Counted from the first letter of the stretch, positions 35,178 through 45,388 are shown. The stretch: 64,000 bases of DNA from Aradus depressus (GCA_963662175.1 OY759217.1:9550562-9614561); one strand, 5' to 3'. Notes: generated from the sequence alone by a model not told the origin. Made by a program: numbers and translations.

Positions 35178-36092
35178 TAATGAATAAAATAAAATGATAG
35201 ATAAAACACTTTTTTGAACACTTATATTGTCTAATTCCACAGACATATACTTAAATGTGTACCGGTTTCGGCTTACGCCATCGTCAGCACAATGTTCAAC
35301 AATAATGAACTTTATATAAGTCAGAACGAGTTTTATGTTTCGAACAGAACAGAACATTAAATGCTTTGCTGTTTGCAAATTTTGCAAACAGCTGATCTGA
35401 GAGGGTCTGTAATAAAAAGGGAGGGTTTTATTGTTGGAGTTGTAAACATTTTGAAAAAAAGTGGTCGGTGAATCACTGGCTATGTACTTCCTCAGCACGA
35501 AATAAGCAAATCCTTTTTCACTCTGCCTTCAAAATCCATGGACCGTTTGGGCTAGAACTCAATATTTGACTTACATTATGGCTTCTGAATTTCGTGTCAA
35601 TGCGTTCATTACATCGGCAGTTACTGGGATTTTTGAGTTGAGTCCCTCCTGATCCCCCTTCCATTTCTGCAAATTCCGCCGAAAATTAATAGGTGTCGTC
35701 CTTATGGGGCCTTGAATATAGAGTTTTTGTATTAAGCTTCTCCAATTTTAGGCCATTAATTCATATACAGTGTATATGAATTAATGTTTTTAAACAATGA
35801 GAAAAAAAAAATTATGTTTCCGAATAGAGGGTGGTTTTATATAATATGAACATTTTTGGTTTGTATAATTTTTGTTATTGTGTCTATTGTCTTATGAGTT
35901 CTTTCAAAAAGAGAGGAGCAATATTCAGTTCATTATTGTTGAACATTGTGCTGACGATGGCGTAAGCCGAAACCGGTACACATTTAAGTATATGTCTGTG
36001 GAATTAGACAATATAAGTGTTCATAAGAGTGTTTTATCTATCATTTTATTTTATTGAATATTAGGCGAAAAATTGATTGATTAATTAGTTCT
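35178..36092. mobile_element. Penelope-like inverted element with hammerhead-like motif
   Basis: Inverted arms of ~130 bases (35185-35315 and 35930-36056) are nearly identical, enclosing ~600 bases. A 37-base tail (ATTAGGCGAAAAATTGATTG...) follows the right arm only. A 10-base direct repeat GTGGAAATAC flanks the whole (35168-35177 and 36093-36102). Each arm carries CTGACGA-T-GGC-GTAA-GCC-GAAA (plus 35951-35972; minus on the left), which resembles the conserved core of a hammerhead ribozyme. Penelope-like retroelements are known for inverted terminal repeats, a short one-sided extension and hammerhead motifs; no reverse transcriptase or GIY-YIG nuclease survives here. The interior includes a reversed F1-like segment (~35460-35720). 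Confidence 0.6.
35460..35720 (-). repeat. F1 copy, minus strand, within the inverted element
   Basis: In reverse: GTGATTCACCGACCAC-type end, GGCATTCATTACATCGGCAG-like subrepeat boundary (plus CATTACATCGGCAGTTACTG) and CCTATTAATTTTCGGCGGAA. It represents the family's 3' half. Confidence 0.65.
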
Positions 36093-36104
36093 GTGGAAAT
36101 ACAT

Positions 36105-36480
36105 TGCCGGTGATTCATCAACGACTTTTTTTTATTTATTTTTTACTTCCCCAGCTATACGTAGTATAGGGGAAGTTATGTAATCGGTCAAAAATTCGAT
36201 GTGGTTTTGAACTGAATTTCATGTATCCGATCTCCAGATTCCAAATATGAAAAAAAAAATCTGTCTGTCTGTGTGTCTGTCTGTGTGTGTGTCTGTCTGT
36301 CTGTGTGTCTGTGTGTCTGTCTGTCTGTGTGTCTGTCTGTCTGTGTGTCTGTGAACACGATCACTCCCGATAAAATGAATGTATCAAAAAGAAATGTTAT
36401 ATTTAAATCCACCCTCTAATAATACACTTATCGATTTCCAGCCAAATCGGCCAAAGGGAAAGAGGGGTTGGGGGCTTAAC
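36105..36480 (+). repeat. F1 copies in head-to-tail contact, with CTGT/GTGT microsatellite
   Basis: The F1 3' end (TTGCCGGTGATTCATCAACG) is followed after ~30 bases by an F1 5' start (ACTTCCCCAGCTATACGTAG, TATAGGGGAAGTTATGTAAT). A CTGTCTGTGTGTCTG microsatellite then occupies 36262-36356, expanding the short CTGTCTGTGTG found in other copies. Confidence 0.8.
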
Positions 36481-37105
36481 TTACTTTTTTTTTTTTTTTA
36501 ATTACTGTTATTATATTTTACTATTGCATATATCTGTACATTTTTTATTTATTAGTGCATTTGTTTTATTTTATTATCATTCATTTCGTACTACTGTTCC
36601 TTTTGTCACCGACATCACCATTTACTTATGGTGATTTACCGATTAATAAATAATCGAAATAAAATTTAAAAAAGTATTTTTATAGAGTAGTAATTTTAAA
36701 GTATTTTTTCGTGGTACAATCTCAATATTTTTTTTAATTGAATTTAATTTTTTTAAATAGTTCAAATAGAAGGGTTGATAATTGTGTAAAATTAGCTGGT
36801 TTACATCTAAACAGTAATAACGAGGTTGGTGGCAGTGGCAGATAATTGGGGAAGAAGTAGCTGGCTCCTGTAAATAGCGTTATAACAGTGACTGTTACTT
36901 AATAACTGTTATTAAGTAGGCGAGGTGGAGGGAGGCAATTTGCCGGACTTGGCCCGCCTCATGTTTACTACACGGTGCCAGATTGGAGCCTTCTAACCAC
37001 CTGTTACCTTAGATTTTAACGAGTAACTCACAGTCACTTTGTCTCCAACATTGTTATATATATTTTTTTTTTTTAAGTTTTTTTTTATATAAGATTTTTT
37101 AAGGG
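36481..37105. other. AT-rich then GC-balanced sequence, unassigned
   Basis: T-tract, AT-rich spacer and a moderately GC stretch (36830-37010) without recognised ORF or repeat. Confidence 0.4.
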
Positions 37106-37109
37106 TTAT

Positions 37110-37605
37110 CAGTTTTACTGATAACCCACAGCTACACGAAGGGGAGAAGTTATAATTTTTCATTGAATTTCAAGTTTTCCGACTGCTTGAACGAAAAAAA
37201 AAATAGTCACACTTCCCCAAAACAAATTAATCAATTAACTTAGCGTTGGCACTGCCGATGTAATGAATCATCACGAAATTTTATATGTTAATCAAAATTC
37301 TTATGAGGACGACACCTATAAATTTTAAGCCGAATCGGCGAAAGGGAAACGGGGAATTATGGGGGAGGGGGAGGGGTGGGGGGGGGGGGGGAGGCAAGCT
37401 CAACTCAAACAACCTAATAATTGTTGATGTAATGAGTGTATTAACACGAAATTTAGTGTTTAGTATATTGATGACCAAGTAGTATCTGAGTAAGACACCT
37501 ATTGATTTTCAATTAATCGGTTCATTGGTTTCAGAGGGAGAGCGATAACAATAGTTAATTCGCACTGGAGAAGTACATTGCTTGTGATTCTCCGAAAAAG
37601 TTTTT
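37110..37605 (+). repeat. F1 dispersed repeat copy
   Basis: Contains a reduced 5' motif (CAGCTACACGAAGGGGAGAA), CACTGCCGATGTAATGAATC, AATCGGCGAAAGGGAAACGG, a G-run, TAATTGTTGATGTAATGAGT and the 3' end AGTACATTGCTTGTGATTCT. Confidence 0.75.
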
Positions 37606-37621
37606 TTCTGACTTTTTGGAA

Positions 37622-37860
37622 ATTTAGTTGTGTCTCACTGACTGAACGCCTTCGAGGTTGAAGTTTCGAATCCCAGACTGACCATAATAATATATATATT
37701 ACATATACATTTTTTTTTTTCAGTCATGCTTATCCATAACCACCAACCACCACTAGAGAGCAGGACCGAGGAAACCACCATTTGCGGTTATCCGTGTCAT
37801 GTTTATGTTACCTGAATATGTCACCCGCAGCCCCTCCTAACCACACCCCACCATCCTGGA
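37622..37860 (+). mobile_element. Possible third tRNA-derived SINE (SINE-C)
   Basis: A B-box-like GTTTCGAATCCC (37660-37672) lies ~35 bases after CTCACTGACTGAACGCC, which could be a worn A box. A T-tract and a body of CCACCAACCACCACTAGAGA follow. It is a single copy in this window with no target duplication found, so the family cannot be confirmed here. Confidence 0.35.
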
Positions 37861-37954
37861 GCAGGCATACGAGTATAGTATTCCAAATAATACCAGTAAA
37901 AATAAACAAAAACCCCTAAATGGCAACAGCGGGTAAACATGAGTGCGCCGGAAG

Positions 37955-38205
37955 GTGAGAGGTAGCATACGTGTCTACTGAGCACAAGATAGCAGGTTCG
38001 AAACACGGCTATTTATCTGAGTGGTGAATACGTTAAGCGATGGTCCTGAGCCTGTAGGATGTCATGTACTTGTTGAAGATCCTAGGTGAATAAACCTAGG
38101 TAGGCAAAATTTACGACTCCCATAGACGAGTGTCATCATGTCTTCTAGAGCGACGAAAGAGCGCTCTTGTAGTTAAAGCATGAGTCGCAACAACTAACTA
38201 AAACA
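37955..38205 (+). mobile_element. SINE-B copy, internally deleted
   Basis: Head with TAGCATACGTGTCTACTGAG and GCAGGTTCGAAACACGG, then the body GTTAAGCGATGGTCCTGAGC, AGGCAAAATTTACGACTCCC and GACGAAAGAGCGCTCTTG. The CCTACTGATATG... portion before the tail is lost. Confidence 0.78.
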
Positions 38206-38322
38206 GTAATAATTATAATAATACTTATTTTTGTTAAAACATAACATGATAATAGGACAAGTCATGAAAATGAATACGTCAAGATATCTTATAAGTTATA
38301 GTAGATATAAACATGTACGGGG

Positions 38323-39239
38323 CTGTTCACAAGCTACGTCACACGCCTAGGGGGAGGGTGTTTATAACTTATGTGATGATTGTGACGGCGGGGAGGGGGG
38401 GGACCAAACAAAAAAATTACGTCACGTTTATTATTAAACTTTAAAATAAGGGCGTAGACAATTTTCTAAAAATTAATTTCATGCAAATTTTTTTAACGTT
38501 AGTATTTTAATGAATTCATGTTATTAAAGTAAAATAACATATTTAAATAAAGTACCCTGAAGTTTTCAATGAGCACAAGGAAGTTCCTGTGCAAGGAGAC
38601 ATAAAGCGGAAGACTTACAAAAAGTGTGGCGTGTACTTGGGGTCTTTGACATATTTAATACGTCACTCGAAACAGTGCAATACGGAGGCACCGGTAGTTA
38701 AAGCTAGACCGGTTCGGGTTGCAGCTAGACGGCAACGAGAAATGTTGGCCATCATAAAAAACATCGAGGATCAAGAAGAAGCCGAGTGGTTGGATGACGA
38801 CATGATAGATAGTAATAGGGAAATACCTGAACCTTCTGACAGTGATCAATCTGAAATACCAATCATAACTATAGATGAACATTGTAAACCGATTTGGGAG
38901 GAATCGTAATATTCCTCAGTCTTTTTTCATGATATGGATTATCTCGCTTGAATAATCGAAATGTTAAATACTTAAATCACTGTTCTTTTATTTAATTTAT
39001 GAATACAGATGAATATAATATGTATGTTGTATTTATGATAAATTGAAATTATATTATTTTTATACAATTTAGTACTTTTCTTTTTTAAAAAATTTCAGTT
39101 TAAATGGGAAGGAGGGGGGCATGAAAAAATGACGTCACGTTTAGAGGGGTTCAATTAAATGTGACCAATTGTGACAAGGGGGAGGGAGGGGGTTAAAAAC
39201 ACCTCAGAATTGCGTGACGTAGTTTGTGAAGGGCCCCTA
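38323..39239 (+). mobile_element. TIR transposon carrying a zinc-finger-like ORF
   Basis: Inverted ends: GGGGCTGTTCACAAGCTACG (left) and GGGGCCCTTCACAAACTACG (right, reversed), continuing into TCACAC/TCACGC and G-rich subterminal tracts with GACGTCACGTTTA repeats on the inner side of both. TA dinucleotides abut both ends (TA|C on the left, CCCC|TA on the right) and may be the target duplication. The superfamily was not determined. Confidence 0.65.
38547..38909 (+). CDS. Zinc-finger-like ORF inside the TIR element
   Basis: The frame is open from after a TAA at 38544-38546 to TAA at 38907-38909 (120 codons) with no ATG at the beginning, so a spliced 5' exon or truncation is likely. The N-terminal part has one finger-like segment (KKCGVYLGSLTYLIRHSKQC: Cys...His-x3-Cys) next to basic residues. 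A basic linker (RPVRVAARRQREM) and a strongly acidic C-terminus (EEAEWLDDDMIDSN; PSDSDQSEIP) follow. A BED/C2HC-like finger followed by an acidic tail suits a DNA-binding accessory protein or transposase remnant. Codon use is more GC-balanced than the flanks. No catalytic domain is present. Confidence 0.45.
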   Translation: MKYPEVFNEHKEVPVQGDIKRKTYKKCGVYLGSLTYLIRHSKQCNTEAPVVKARPVRVAARRQREMLAIIKNIEDQEEAEWLDDDMIDSNREIPEPSDSDQSEIPIITIDEHCKPIWEES

Positions 39240-39308
39240 ATAACAATAATAATAAAACATAAAATAAAAATAAATTATATTATTATTTTTTGTATTAAAA
39301 ATTATAGA

Positions 39309-39558
39309 AAAAAATAAATGTGAAGTGGCCTTTACAAGACTTTCTTATACCAACCACGGTTTTACAAAATACTCTCTCTCCCTCAGAACATTCATTGTAC
39401 AGCATAATTCTGAGAGTGACATTCTTGTACCCAGTAATGCCAGTATGAAATGATTTTGAGAAGGGAGTGAAAGGGGGAGATAGTATGATGTTTAAAAGCT
39501 TGATTGGCATAAGAAAGTCCTGTGATGGCCACATCATATATACATTTATTTTATATCA
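39309..39558. mobile_element. Palindromic MITE (family M), near complete
   Basis: Inverted ends GTGGCCTTTACAAGACTTTC and GTGGCCATCACAGGACTTTC (reversed right end), with flanking AAAATAAATGT also inverted. The interior repeats TTCTTATACC/CTTGTACCCAGTAATGCC in both orientations, so the element nearly folds on itself. Further copies or halves lie at 42367, 53633, 55140 and 60355. Confidence 0.75.
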
Positions 39559-39745
39559 TTTAAAAAAAAACTACCAAATATCGATAGGATAGAAATATCG
39601 ATAGAACATTACTTTGAAATATTTTCTATTTATTTAACGTTCTTTGGGACAATATAATTAATTAACAATGGGAACGAAAATATTTACAGGACTACTCCTT
39701 AATCATTTTGTCATAAGCGAAACACTATCTATAAATTGATGTTTC
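39559..39745. other. AT-rich spacer
   Basis: Nothing recognised except short TATCGATA palindromes (near 39580-39605). Confidence 0.4.
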
Positions 39746-39753
39746 CTCTAGAA

Positions 39754-40494
39754 CAGCGGTTCTCAACCTGGGGGGAGAGCCCCCCTGGGGGGGCGTGGAA
39801 GATTTCCAGGGGAGGCGTCAACAAATTTAAAAAAAATTGCAACCAAACATACAAAAAATAGTTAAACAGTGCCAGCCCTCACACTAGTACTACAAAAGTA
39901 ACGAACATTTTTCTGGTTACATTATTAATATTTTGTTGTGGTTTTTTCGATGATTTGTGTAATTAAAATTTGTATTTGAACAAATATGATTTTGGACTTG
40001 AAAAATAAAATAAAACTTGTTTATTTAATATATTGTCTAATTTCACTAACTATATATACATGGGAGTACTTTCGGTATTTCTACCATCCTCAGCCAAAAG
40101 CATAAGAGATAAGACTTATTTCTTATGCTTTTGGCTGAGGATGGTAGAAATACCGAAAGTACTCCCATGTATATATAGTTAGTGAAATTAGACAATATAT
40201 TAAATAAACAAGTTTTATTTTATTTTTCAAGTCCATTTGAATTATTTCACAATATCTCTGCAATAATGTCAGTTTTCATAAATATGATTTTATATTCCTT
40301 ACCAGAGTATGTCTAGCCTAAGTTCAATGTCATTTTACTCAAACTTAATGTAAGTAAATTTATCATATATAAGTCTAAAATTTAGACTTATATATGATAA
40401 ATTTACTCTTTTTTAACTTAATCCGTAAAGGGAGGCGTGACCTCATACCAAAGTATGAAGGGGGGCTCAGAGCCTGAAAGGTTGAGAACCCCTG
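39754..40494. mobile_element. Nonautonomous hAT-type transposon, 741 bp, with nested insertion
   Basis: A perfect 8-base direct repeat CTCTAGAA flanks it (39746-39753 and 40495-40502). Ends are inverted: CAGCGGTTCTCAACCTGG and, reversed, CAGGGGTTCTCAACCTTT, the classic CAG...GGTTCTCAACC hAT terminus. G-rich subterminal regions (GGGGGGCGTGG; GGGAGGCGTGACC) are shared by both sides. A reverse-repeat ATTTATCATATATAAGTC occurs at 40350-40410. No transposase is present. It hosts the palindromic insertion described separately. Confidence 0.9.
39994..40279. mobile_element. 241-bp near-perfect palindrome (Penelope-like), nested in the hAT element
   Basis: Arms centred at ~40114 are reverse complements over ~120 bases (39994-40234) with essentially no loop, followed by a 45-base one-sided tail. 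A 12-base direct repeat AAATATGATTTT flanks the insertion (39982-39993 and 40280-40291). Each arm carries CTGAGGA-T-GGTA-GAAA-TACC-GAAA (plus 40135-40158), matching the layout of the hammerhead-like motif in the 35178 element although the sequences are unrelated elsewhere. Confidence 0.65.
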
Positions 40495-40502
40495 CTCTAG
40501 AA

Positions 40503-41669
40503 CTACAGATTGATCTTTTACCTAAGAAAACGTCATATAGGGCAATATAAAACTAATGGAAGAAACTTAGGCGGTCTTGGCTTCTTGTCGTGGAAGGCTG
40601 GCCCGTTCGCTTTTCTCTTTTCGCTCCATTGGCGTTTTCATTAGGCCCAGGCTCTAGAGCTGAGCGGGAAAGAGGGAGGGGAGGGAAGGTTTCCTTTTAA
40701 AATTAAATTTCTTCTCCCTTTGCGGTCCAAGGAGGGGGTGGGGGTGAGGGTGTGGGGGGGGGGGGGCATTGGAACCCCTTCTTTATATTGAAAAGGAAGC
40801 AGGAAGGGGGGAGTCAATATTTAATCTGGAGTCTAGATCGGTTGGGCAGGCAACAATAGCTTTTCCTTAGGCTCCAAGAAGGAGGTTCGTATATCCGGAA
40901 GGGCCCTTGTTTGGTTTCAGTTAACCGGAGGCTAACATCCCCCCTCCTATGCTAAATTGAACTGGCAAGACCCCATCAAAACCTGTTTTTTTTTTCCACT
41001 CCCTTCGTTTTTGTTTGACCATGATGTTCCCTTGAGGCTTCAATCAGTGGACTGTCACCGACGTGGGGTATTTTCTGGCTCTAATGGCCTTATGTCCTCA
41101 AGGCCCTAGGGCTGGTTTTTACTTTGCCGCCCGAATGAATGATCTGGTCACACACCGAACAGTTCCATAGACATAGCACAGATGTAAAATATAATGTGTA
41201 ATATAATAATTCGTACATTTTTATGAATTATAGTAGTCTGAATCATTGTCTCAGCCTAAACCGATTCGACAATATCATGGTTTTTCGATTCACCTTCATC
41301 TATGGTAAAAACATTTTTGACGTGACAACGTCTTATAAATTGGAAGGCCAGCACCCCATGTTAGAAAACTGCGTTACCTACATATATATCGCGCATACGC
41401 CGAGAGAGAGAGAGCATCCGCCACCTTGTGTTATCTCTTAACTAATCGAATTGTTAATTGAACTTCACAATTACATTATTGACCTATATGATGTATAAAT
41501 GGGAAAATAGCATTGATTTAAATAAACGCTTCATAAAATTGTTCACCATTCTAAAACTATTTGGTCTATGAATTTGAAAATAATATTTTTATCGAATAAA
41601 CTCTTTATAAAAATTTTAAACCAAATTTTCATTTTTTGAAAACTATTATGCTTATGAATGTTTTCTTTC
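40503..41669. other. Mixed sequence, no gene supported
   Basis: A GC-richer block at 40560-41110 contains G-runs and pyrimidine tracts with only short frames. An AT-rich part follows. A GA-repeat (GAGAGAGAGAG) lies near 41402. Confidence 0.4.
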
Positions 41670-41671
41670 TA

Positions 41672-42224
41672 CAGTAGAACCTCGATATAACGTTGTTCGA
41701 TATAGCGTTTTTCTCGATAAAACGTTTTCTGGATCCGGTTCCGACCAAATGAATGCATATTCAATGCATTTTTTATTTGATAGAACGTTTCTCCATGTAA
41801 CGTTTATCGCGATATAACGTTTGGTTTTCGGCAGGTAAAACGTTTCTATGCCTCGATAAAGCGTTTTTTTCCACGAAAATTGCGAACTAAAAAAATAAAA
41901 ATAAAAAATTGAAGAAGAATACGTATCCGGTATGTAAGAAGGGCGATCGGAGTAAGTAGACTTTACCGAGAAAACCCCACCTACTCTTTCACCATTCCCA
42001 CCCGCCACCCCTTTCCCTACCCCGTTTTTTATATTTTGTTAAAATATAGCGTTAAATTAGGAGCTGTTCTTTATTACCTTCTTATGAATTGATTATAGGT
42101 ACATATATGCATTATATGTATGTATCATATAATTTTAGTTGGGGCGGATTTGATATAACGTTTTATTCGATATAACGTTTTTTCCCAATGGGCCCGAGCA
42201 AAACGTTATACCGAGGTTTTACTG
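41672..42224. mobile_element. pogo/Tigger-type MITE, 553 bp
   Basis: Ends CAGTAGAACCTCGATATAAC and, reversed, CAGTAAAACCTCGGTATAAC, the well-known pogo/Tigger terminus, abut TA on both sides (41670-41671 and 42225-42226), the Tc1/mariner target duplication. The subterminal regions contain many GATATAACGTTT and GATAAAACGTTT copies in both orientations. The 118-codon minus frame inside is not transposase-like. Confidence 0.9.
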
Positions 42225-42366
42225 TATATTGTTTTTAAATTGTTTCAAGGTTCAAAAATTTTATTGAAATGATTTGTTATATTTGATTCTTGACACTTTC
42301 GCTACCTCGCAACTCAGACGTTGTCACGCTCATTTCGGCGCGCATCGGATCTGCATGCACCCGGTT

Positions 42367-42612
42367 TTTTGTGTTGTGGCCATTATAGGACTTTCTTATA
42401 CCAACCACGCTTTTACAGATCACTCTCTCTCCCCCTCTCCCCTCTCAAAATCATCTCATACTAGCATTATTGGTGGGTATATGAAAGTAATGCGTTGGCG
42501 GCAGCGTTTTTCTTTGTTTCATTGTACAGCGTAATTCTGAGAATGACTTTCTTATACCCATCAGTAATGCCAGTATGAAATGTCCTTGAGAGGGTAGAGG
42601 GAGAGAGAGTGA
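42367..42612. mobile_element. Palindromic MITE family M, right end degraded
   Basis: Left end GTGGCCATTATAGGACTTTC then TTATACCAACCACGC. The inverted half includes TTCTTATACCCATCAGTAAT, and the terminal GGCCAC is missing after a GA-rich tract. Confidence 0.7.
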
Positions 42613-42868
42613 GAGAGTGAACCATGGTTTCCAATTACATACACAGAGAATATGGTCAAAACGTATTCAGGGGAACTTGAAAAGTAAAAATGCGGTGAAA
42701 CCTCGATCTCGCATTTTTTGCGCAATTTCAATACTTCCTTATCACCATGTATGTTCTCCTACTAAACACTCTTTCTGTTCGGCCAATTCGATAAAAATCA
42801 GATATCTTACTCAGGAACTCCTTACGTACAATTTCCTGTCATTACATTGATAGTTATTGGAGTATGAC

Positions 42869-43012
42869 CACTTACCTGGCATCATCTCCAGTGTTCTTTT
42901 CTGCCGCCCAGTTCATGTAAAGAAAAAAAAAAAAAAGTGTGTTGATAACTTTACATTGGCAGTTATTGAGGTTTTTGTGTTCAGCCCTTCTCTTCTGAGG
43001 TGTTGTCTTTTC
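42869..43012. repeat. ~140-bp direct repeat, copy 1
   Basis: ACTTACCTGGCATCATCTCC ... CCGCCCAGTTCATGTAAAG, an A-tract, GTGTGTTGATAACTTTACAT and CTTCTCTTCTGAGGTGTTGT. It is repeated ~515 bases downstream. Confidence 0.85.
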
Positions 43013-43384
43013 GTAGTTAAAAAGCCCGGGCATGTTGTCACAATAGTTATGTAGCCTATAGACTAAGCGATGGCCCTGTTGTCGCATGATGTCGGAAAAA
43101 ACACAGATACAGACTTTCAGGTTTATTTATATAGATTTTGTTGAAAAGAAAAATCTTTACAAAGAAAAATAAGAAAATCCTGATATTTTGAAGAGGGCTA
43201 TAGATGGAACTGTCCAATCTGAAAGAATGGCTGAGAGAAGGGAGTAAGAAGAAATGAAAAATGTGGACGGATCTATGTTGGAGATGGGAAGGAGATGGCC
43301 CGTGAACTCCAGATATGCCAACAACACATCTCCTCCTAATCTCCCACCTTAGCTCTGTCCTTCTAATCTCTGCCTCTCTCCTCA
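43013..43384. other. Insert between the direct repeats, with SINE-B trace
   Basis: Short SINE-B tail and body pieces (AAGCCCGGGCATG; ACTAAGCGATGGCCCTG) sit at 43019-43090, followed by purine-rich sequence without recognised coding content. Confidence 0.45.
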
Positions 43385-43523
43385 CTTACCTGGCATCATC
43401 TTCAGTGTTCTTTTCTGCCGCCCAGTTCATATAAAGAAAGAAAAAAAAAAGTGTGTTGATAACTTTACATTGGCAGCTATTGAGGTTTTTTTGTTCAGCC
43501 CTTCTCTTCTGAGGTGTTGTTCT
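43385..43523. repeat. ~140-bp direct repeat, copy 2
   Basis: Matches 42869-43012 with a few substitutions (CTTCAG for CTCCAG, CATATAAAG for CATGTAAAG). A trace of a reversed F1 5' end (GATTACATAATTCTTCCCTA) follows at ~43600. Confidence 0.85.
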
Positions 43524-43649
43524 TATGAGGTACTGGACATTTTTTTTTTTTTTTTTCATTTTTCCAACAGGGGTTGGAAACCGTGAATTTCTGAGCGATT
43601 ACATAATTCTTCCCTATTCTTCGTATAGCTTGAAAAAAATTAAATTACA

Positions 43650-44117
43650 GAGAAGCATCATCAGGCCACCATGGAAGGGTCGAATAATATGTTGAAACCC
43701 TCCAATGTCCGCTGTACGACTAAGCTAGGGTGAAGTTGATTCATGGGACGAGATCGTATTTGGGACTGTATCTACGGCGACTATCCAGTGTACAGCCGAT
43801 TAGTCGGCTCCTGGCGGGAACATATACAGGCACTGTAAAGATGACCTGGCGACAACCCGATCGGCGCAGGTTTCGCCGGTCCCACTTAGACAGGCTAGTG
43901 TTCCTTTTTAGAAAGGTGCACCCTACTTTTAAACAAAAAAAAATAACGAATATATATGTTGTGTTAATTAATACATATTTTAAGAATTTCATTTTTCTGA
44001 AATATAGTTTTTACTATGCAAATGTCCTGAAAATCATGAAAATTTCACTGTTTCAAGGTATACTGACTGACTATGGCGCCCCAATATTGTGGTTGAAGGG
44101 GGGAGGGAGGAGAGCAG
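43650..44117. other. GC-balanced stretch with unidentified frame
   Basis: 43730-43945 is open on plus with Arg-rich translation (RQPDRRRFRRSHLDRLVFLF) and also open on minus. No domain recognised; it may be a retroposed or transposon fragment. Confidence 0.25.
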
Positions 44118-44130
44118 AGTATCTAATTTA

Positions 44131-44511
44131 TTTATTTATATATTTACAACGGCATAACATTTGCCATTAGCATTTGTGATAAATAGTGCAGTGTCAGGTG
44201 CGTGGCTGTACTGCTGAGGTACGTGACCGAAAAGGAGTCCTGGAGCAGGTCCCTCTGCCATATCCGCTTGAGGCATTTTGGTGGATTTGTGGGGAGAGTG
44301 TTTGTAGATAGTTCTTGTATAAGTGAATTGGCGTGATGATGGAGTTTGTCGTGAAAAGTTTGATATCGTGTCCTGATAACAGAAGGTACAAATGGGATAT
44401 TGAGATCATTATCTAATGTGAGATTGGAAGCATAAAATGGCGCATTGGCAATGTGGCATAGTAGAATGGATTGTATGACTGTAGACGTTGTATGTTTGAT
44501 TTTTTGACTGA
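44131..44511 (-). pseudogene. 5'-truncated Jockey-type LINE with 13-bp target duplication
   Basis: On the minus strand the C-terminal part of a non-LTR polyprotein can be read to a TAA at 44144-44146, including ANAPFYASNLTLDNDLNIPF, VPSVIRTRYQTFHDKLHHHA and PTNPPKCLKRIWQRDLLQDS. NAPxYxSNxTLxxDLxIP is the hallmark of the C-terminal region of Jockey-clade LINEs. A one-base frameshift separates an upstream KSNIQRLQS. An ATATAAATAAATAAAT tail follows. A perfect 13-base repeat AGTATCTAATTTA flanks it (44118-44130 and 44512-44524), proving retroposition with 5' truncation. Confidence 0.88.
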
Positions 44512-44524
44512 AGTATCTAATTTA

Positions 44525-45374
44525 AAGCTGGAAAAAATATTTTCTCTGAACCAATTGACAAATGTGACAAACGTGTGATAGCAGTTGTCTCAATGGTACC
44601 TTCGCATTATGAGCTGGGAGGGGTAGTTTGGGGGCAGCCAACTACCCTCTTCAGGGGAGTGTTTGGGCAGAATAGCACTGCTGAGAGAAGTCAGCGCTAC
44701 TGAAACTGATCTAATAAGCTACACCATCATTCATTTATTCAAAAGTATAATAAATATATTTATTATATTAAATATAATAGGGATGGGGGAACTACCTCCA
44801 CCCCATCTCTCAAATTCCACTTGTAAATGAAAACATGAGACCCACTGAGCAAACTATATATCTCCATTCAAATTGTGTCAATAAAGTGTTAACAATGGAA
44901 CGCAGCCATTGTTAATGAAGACATTGATTGTAGAAGGCGGATAGGATAGCCTTGACTCGACATATAATGGCTCTTGTAAGGGGAGGCAAATTAGGGGTAG
45001 GTTCTTTAGACAAACTGAACCAGAGCTAAGGCACCCCATTGTCTTGCTCACCTCTTGGGCTATCTCACAACTCCTGATTTATCGAGTCAAGAACCACCAA
45101 CTTCACACCCTCCACTCCCTTTTCATAATATATACCATCCAATGTGAAATCTTAATCAGTGGGGAACTTTACTGTTGCTTTATGAATGGAAACTATAATT
45201 AATTATATCAGTTCTCTCTTGAAAGCAAACTTTCCTCTCCTCACCTTTACAAAATCTATTGTCAACCGCAAAGCCTTCTGTAAGATGTATTTTAAATTTA
45301 ATAACCGCTCGAATTTGTGTCAAAGCAGATACATAACTGGAGTGGCGTATGGTCAGCACCACAATTTCTTATAC
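44525..45374. other. Unassigned sequence
   Basis: No repeat family member or gene recognised. Base composition is moderate and frames are short. Confidence 0.4.
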
Positions 45375-45388
45375 ACATTGATATTTTC

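Noticed and set aside
41652..42008. 118-codon minus-strand protein
   Set aside because: It lies within the pogo-type MITE and is composed of translated subterminal repeats; no transposase motif.
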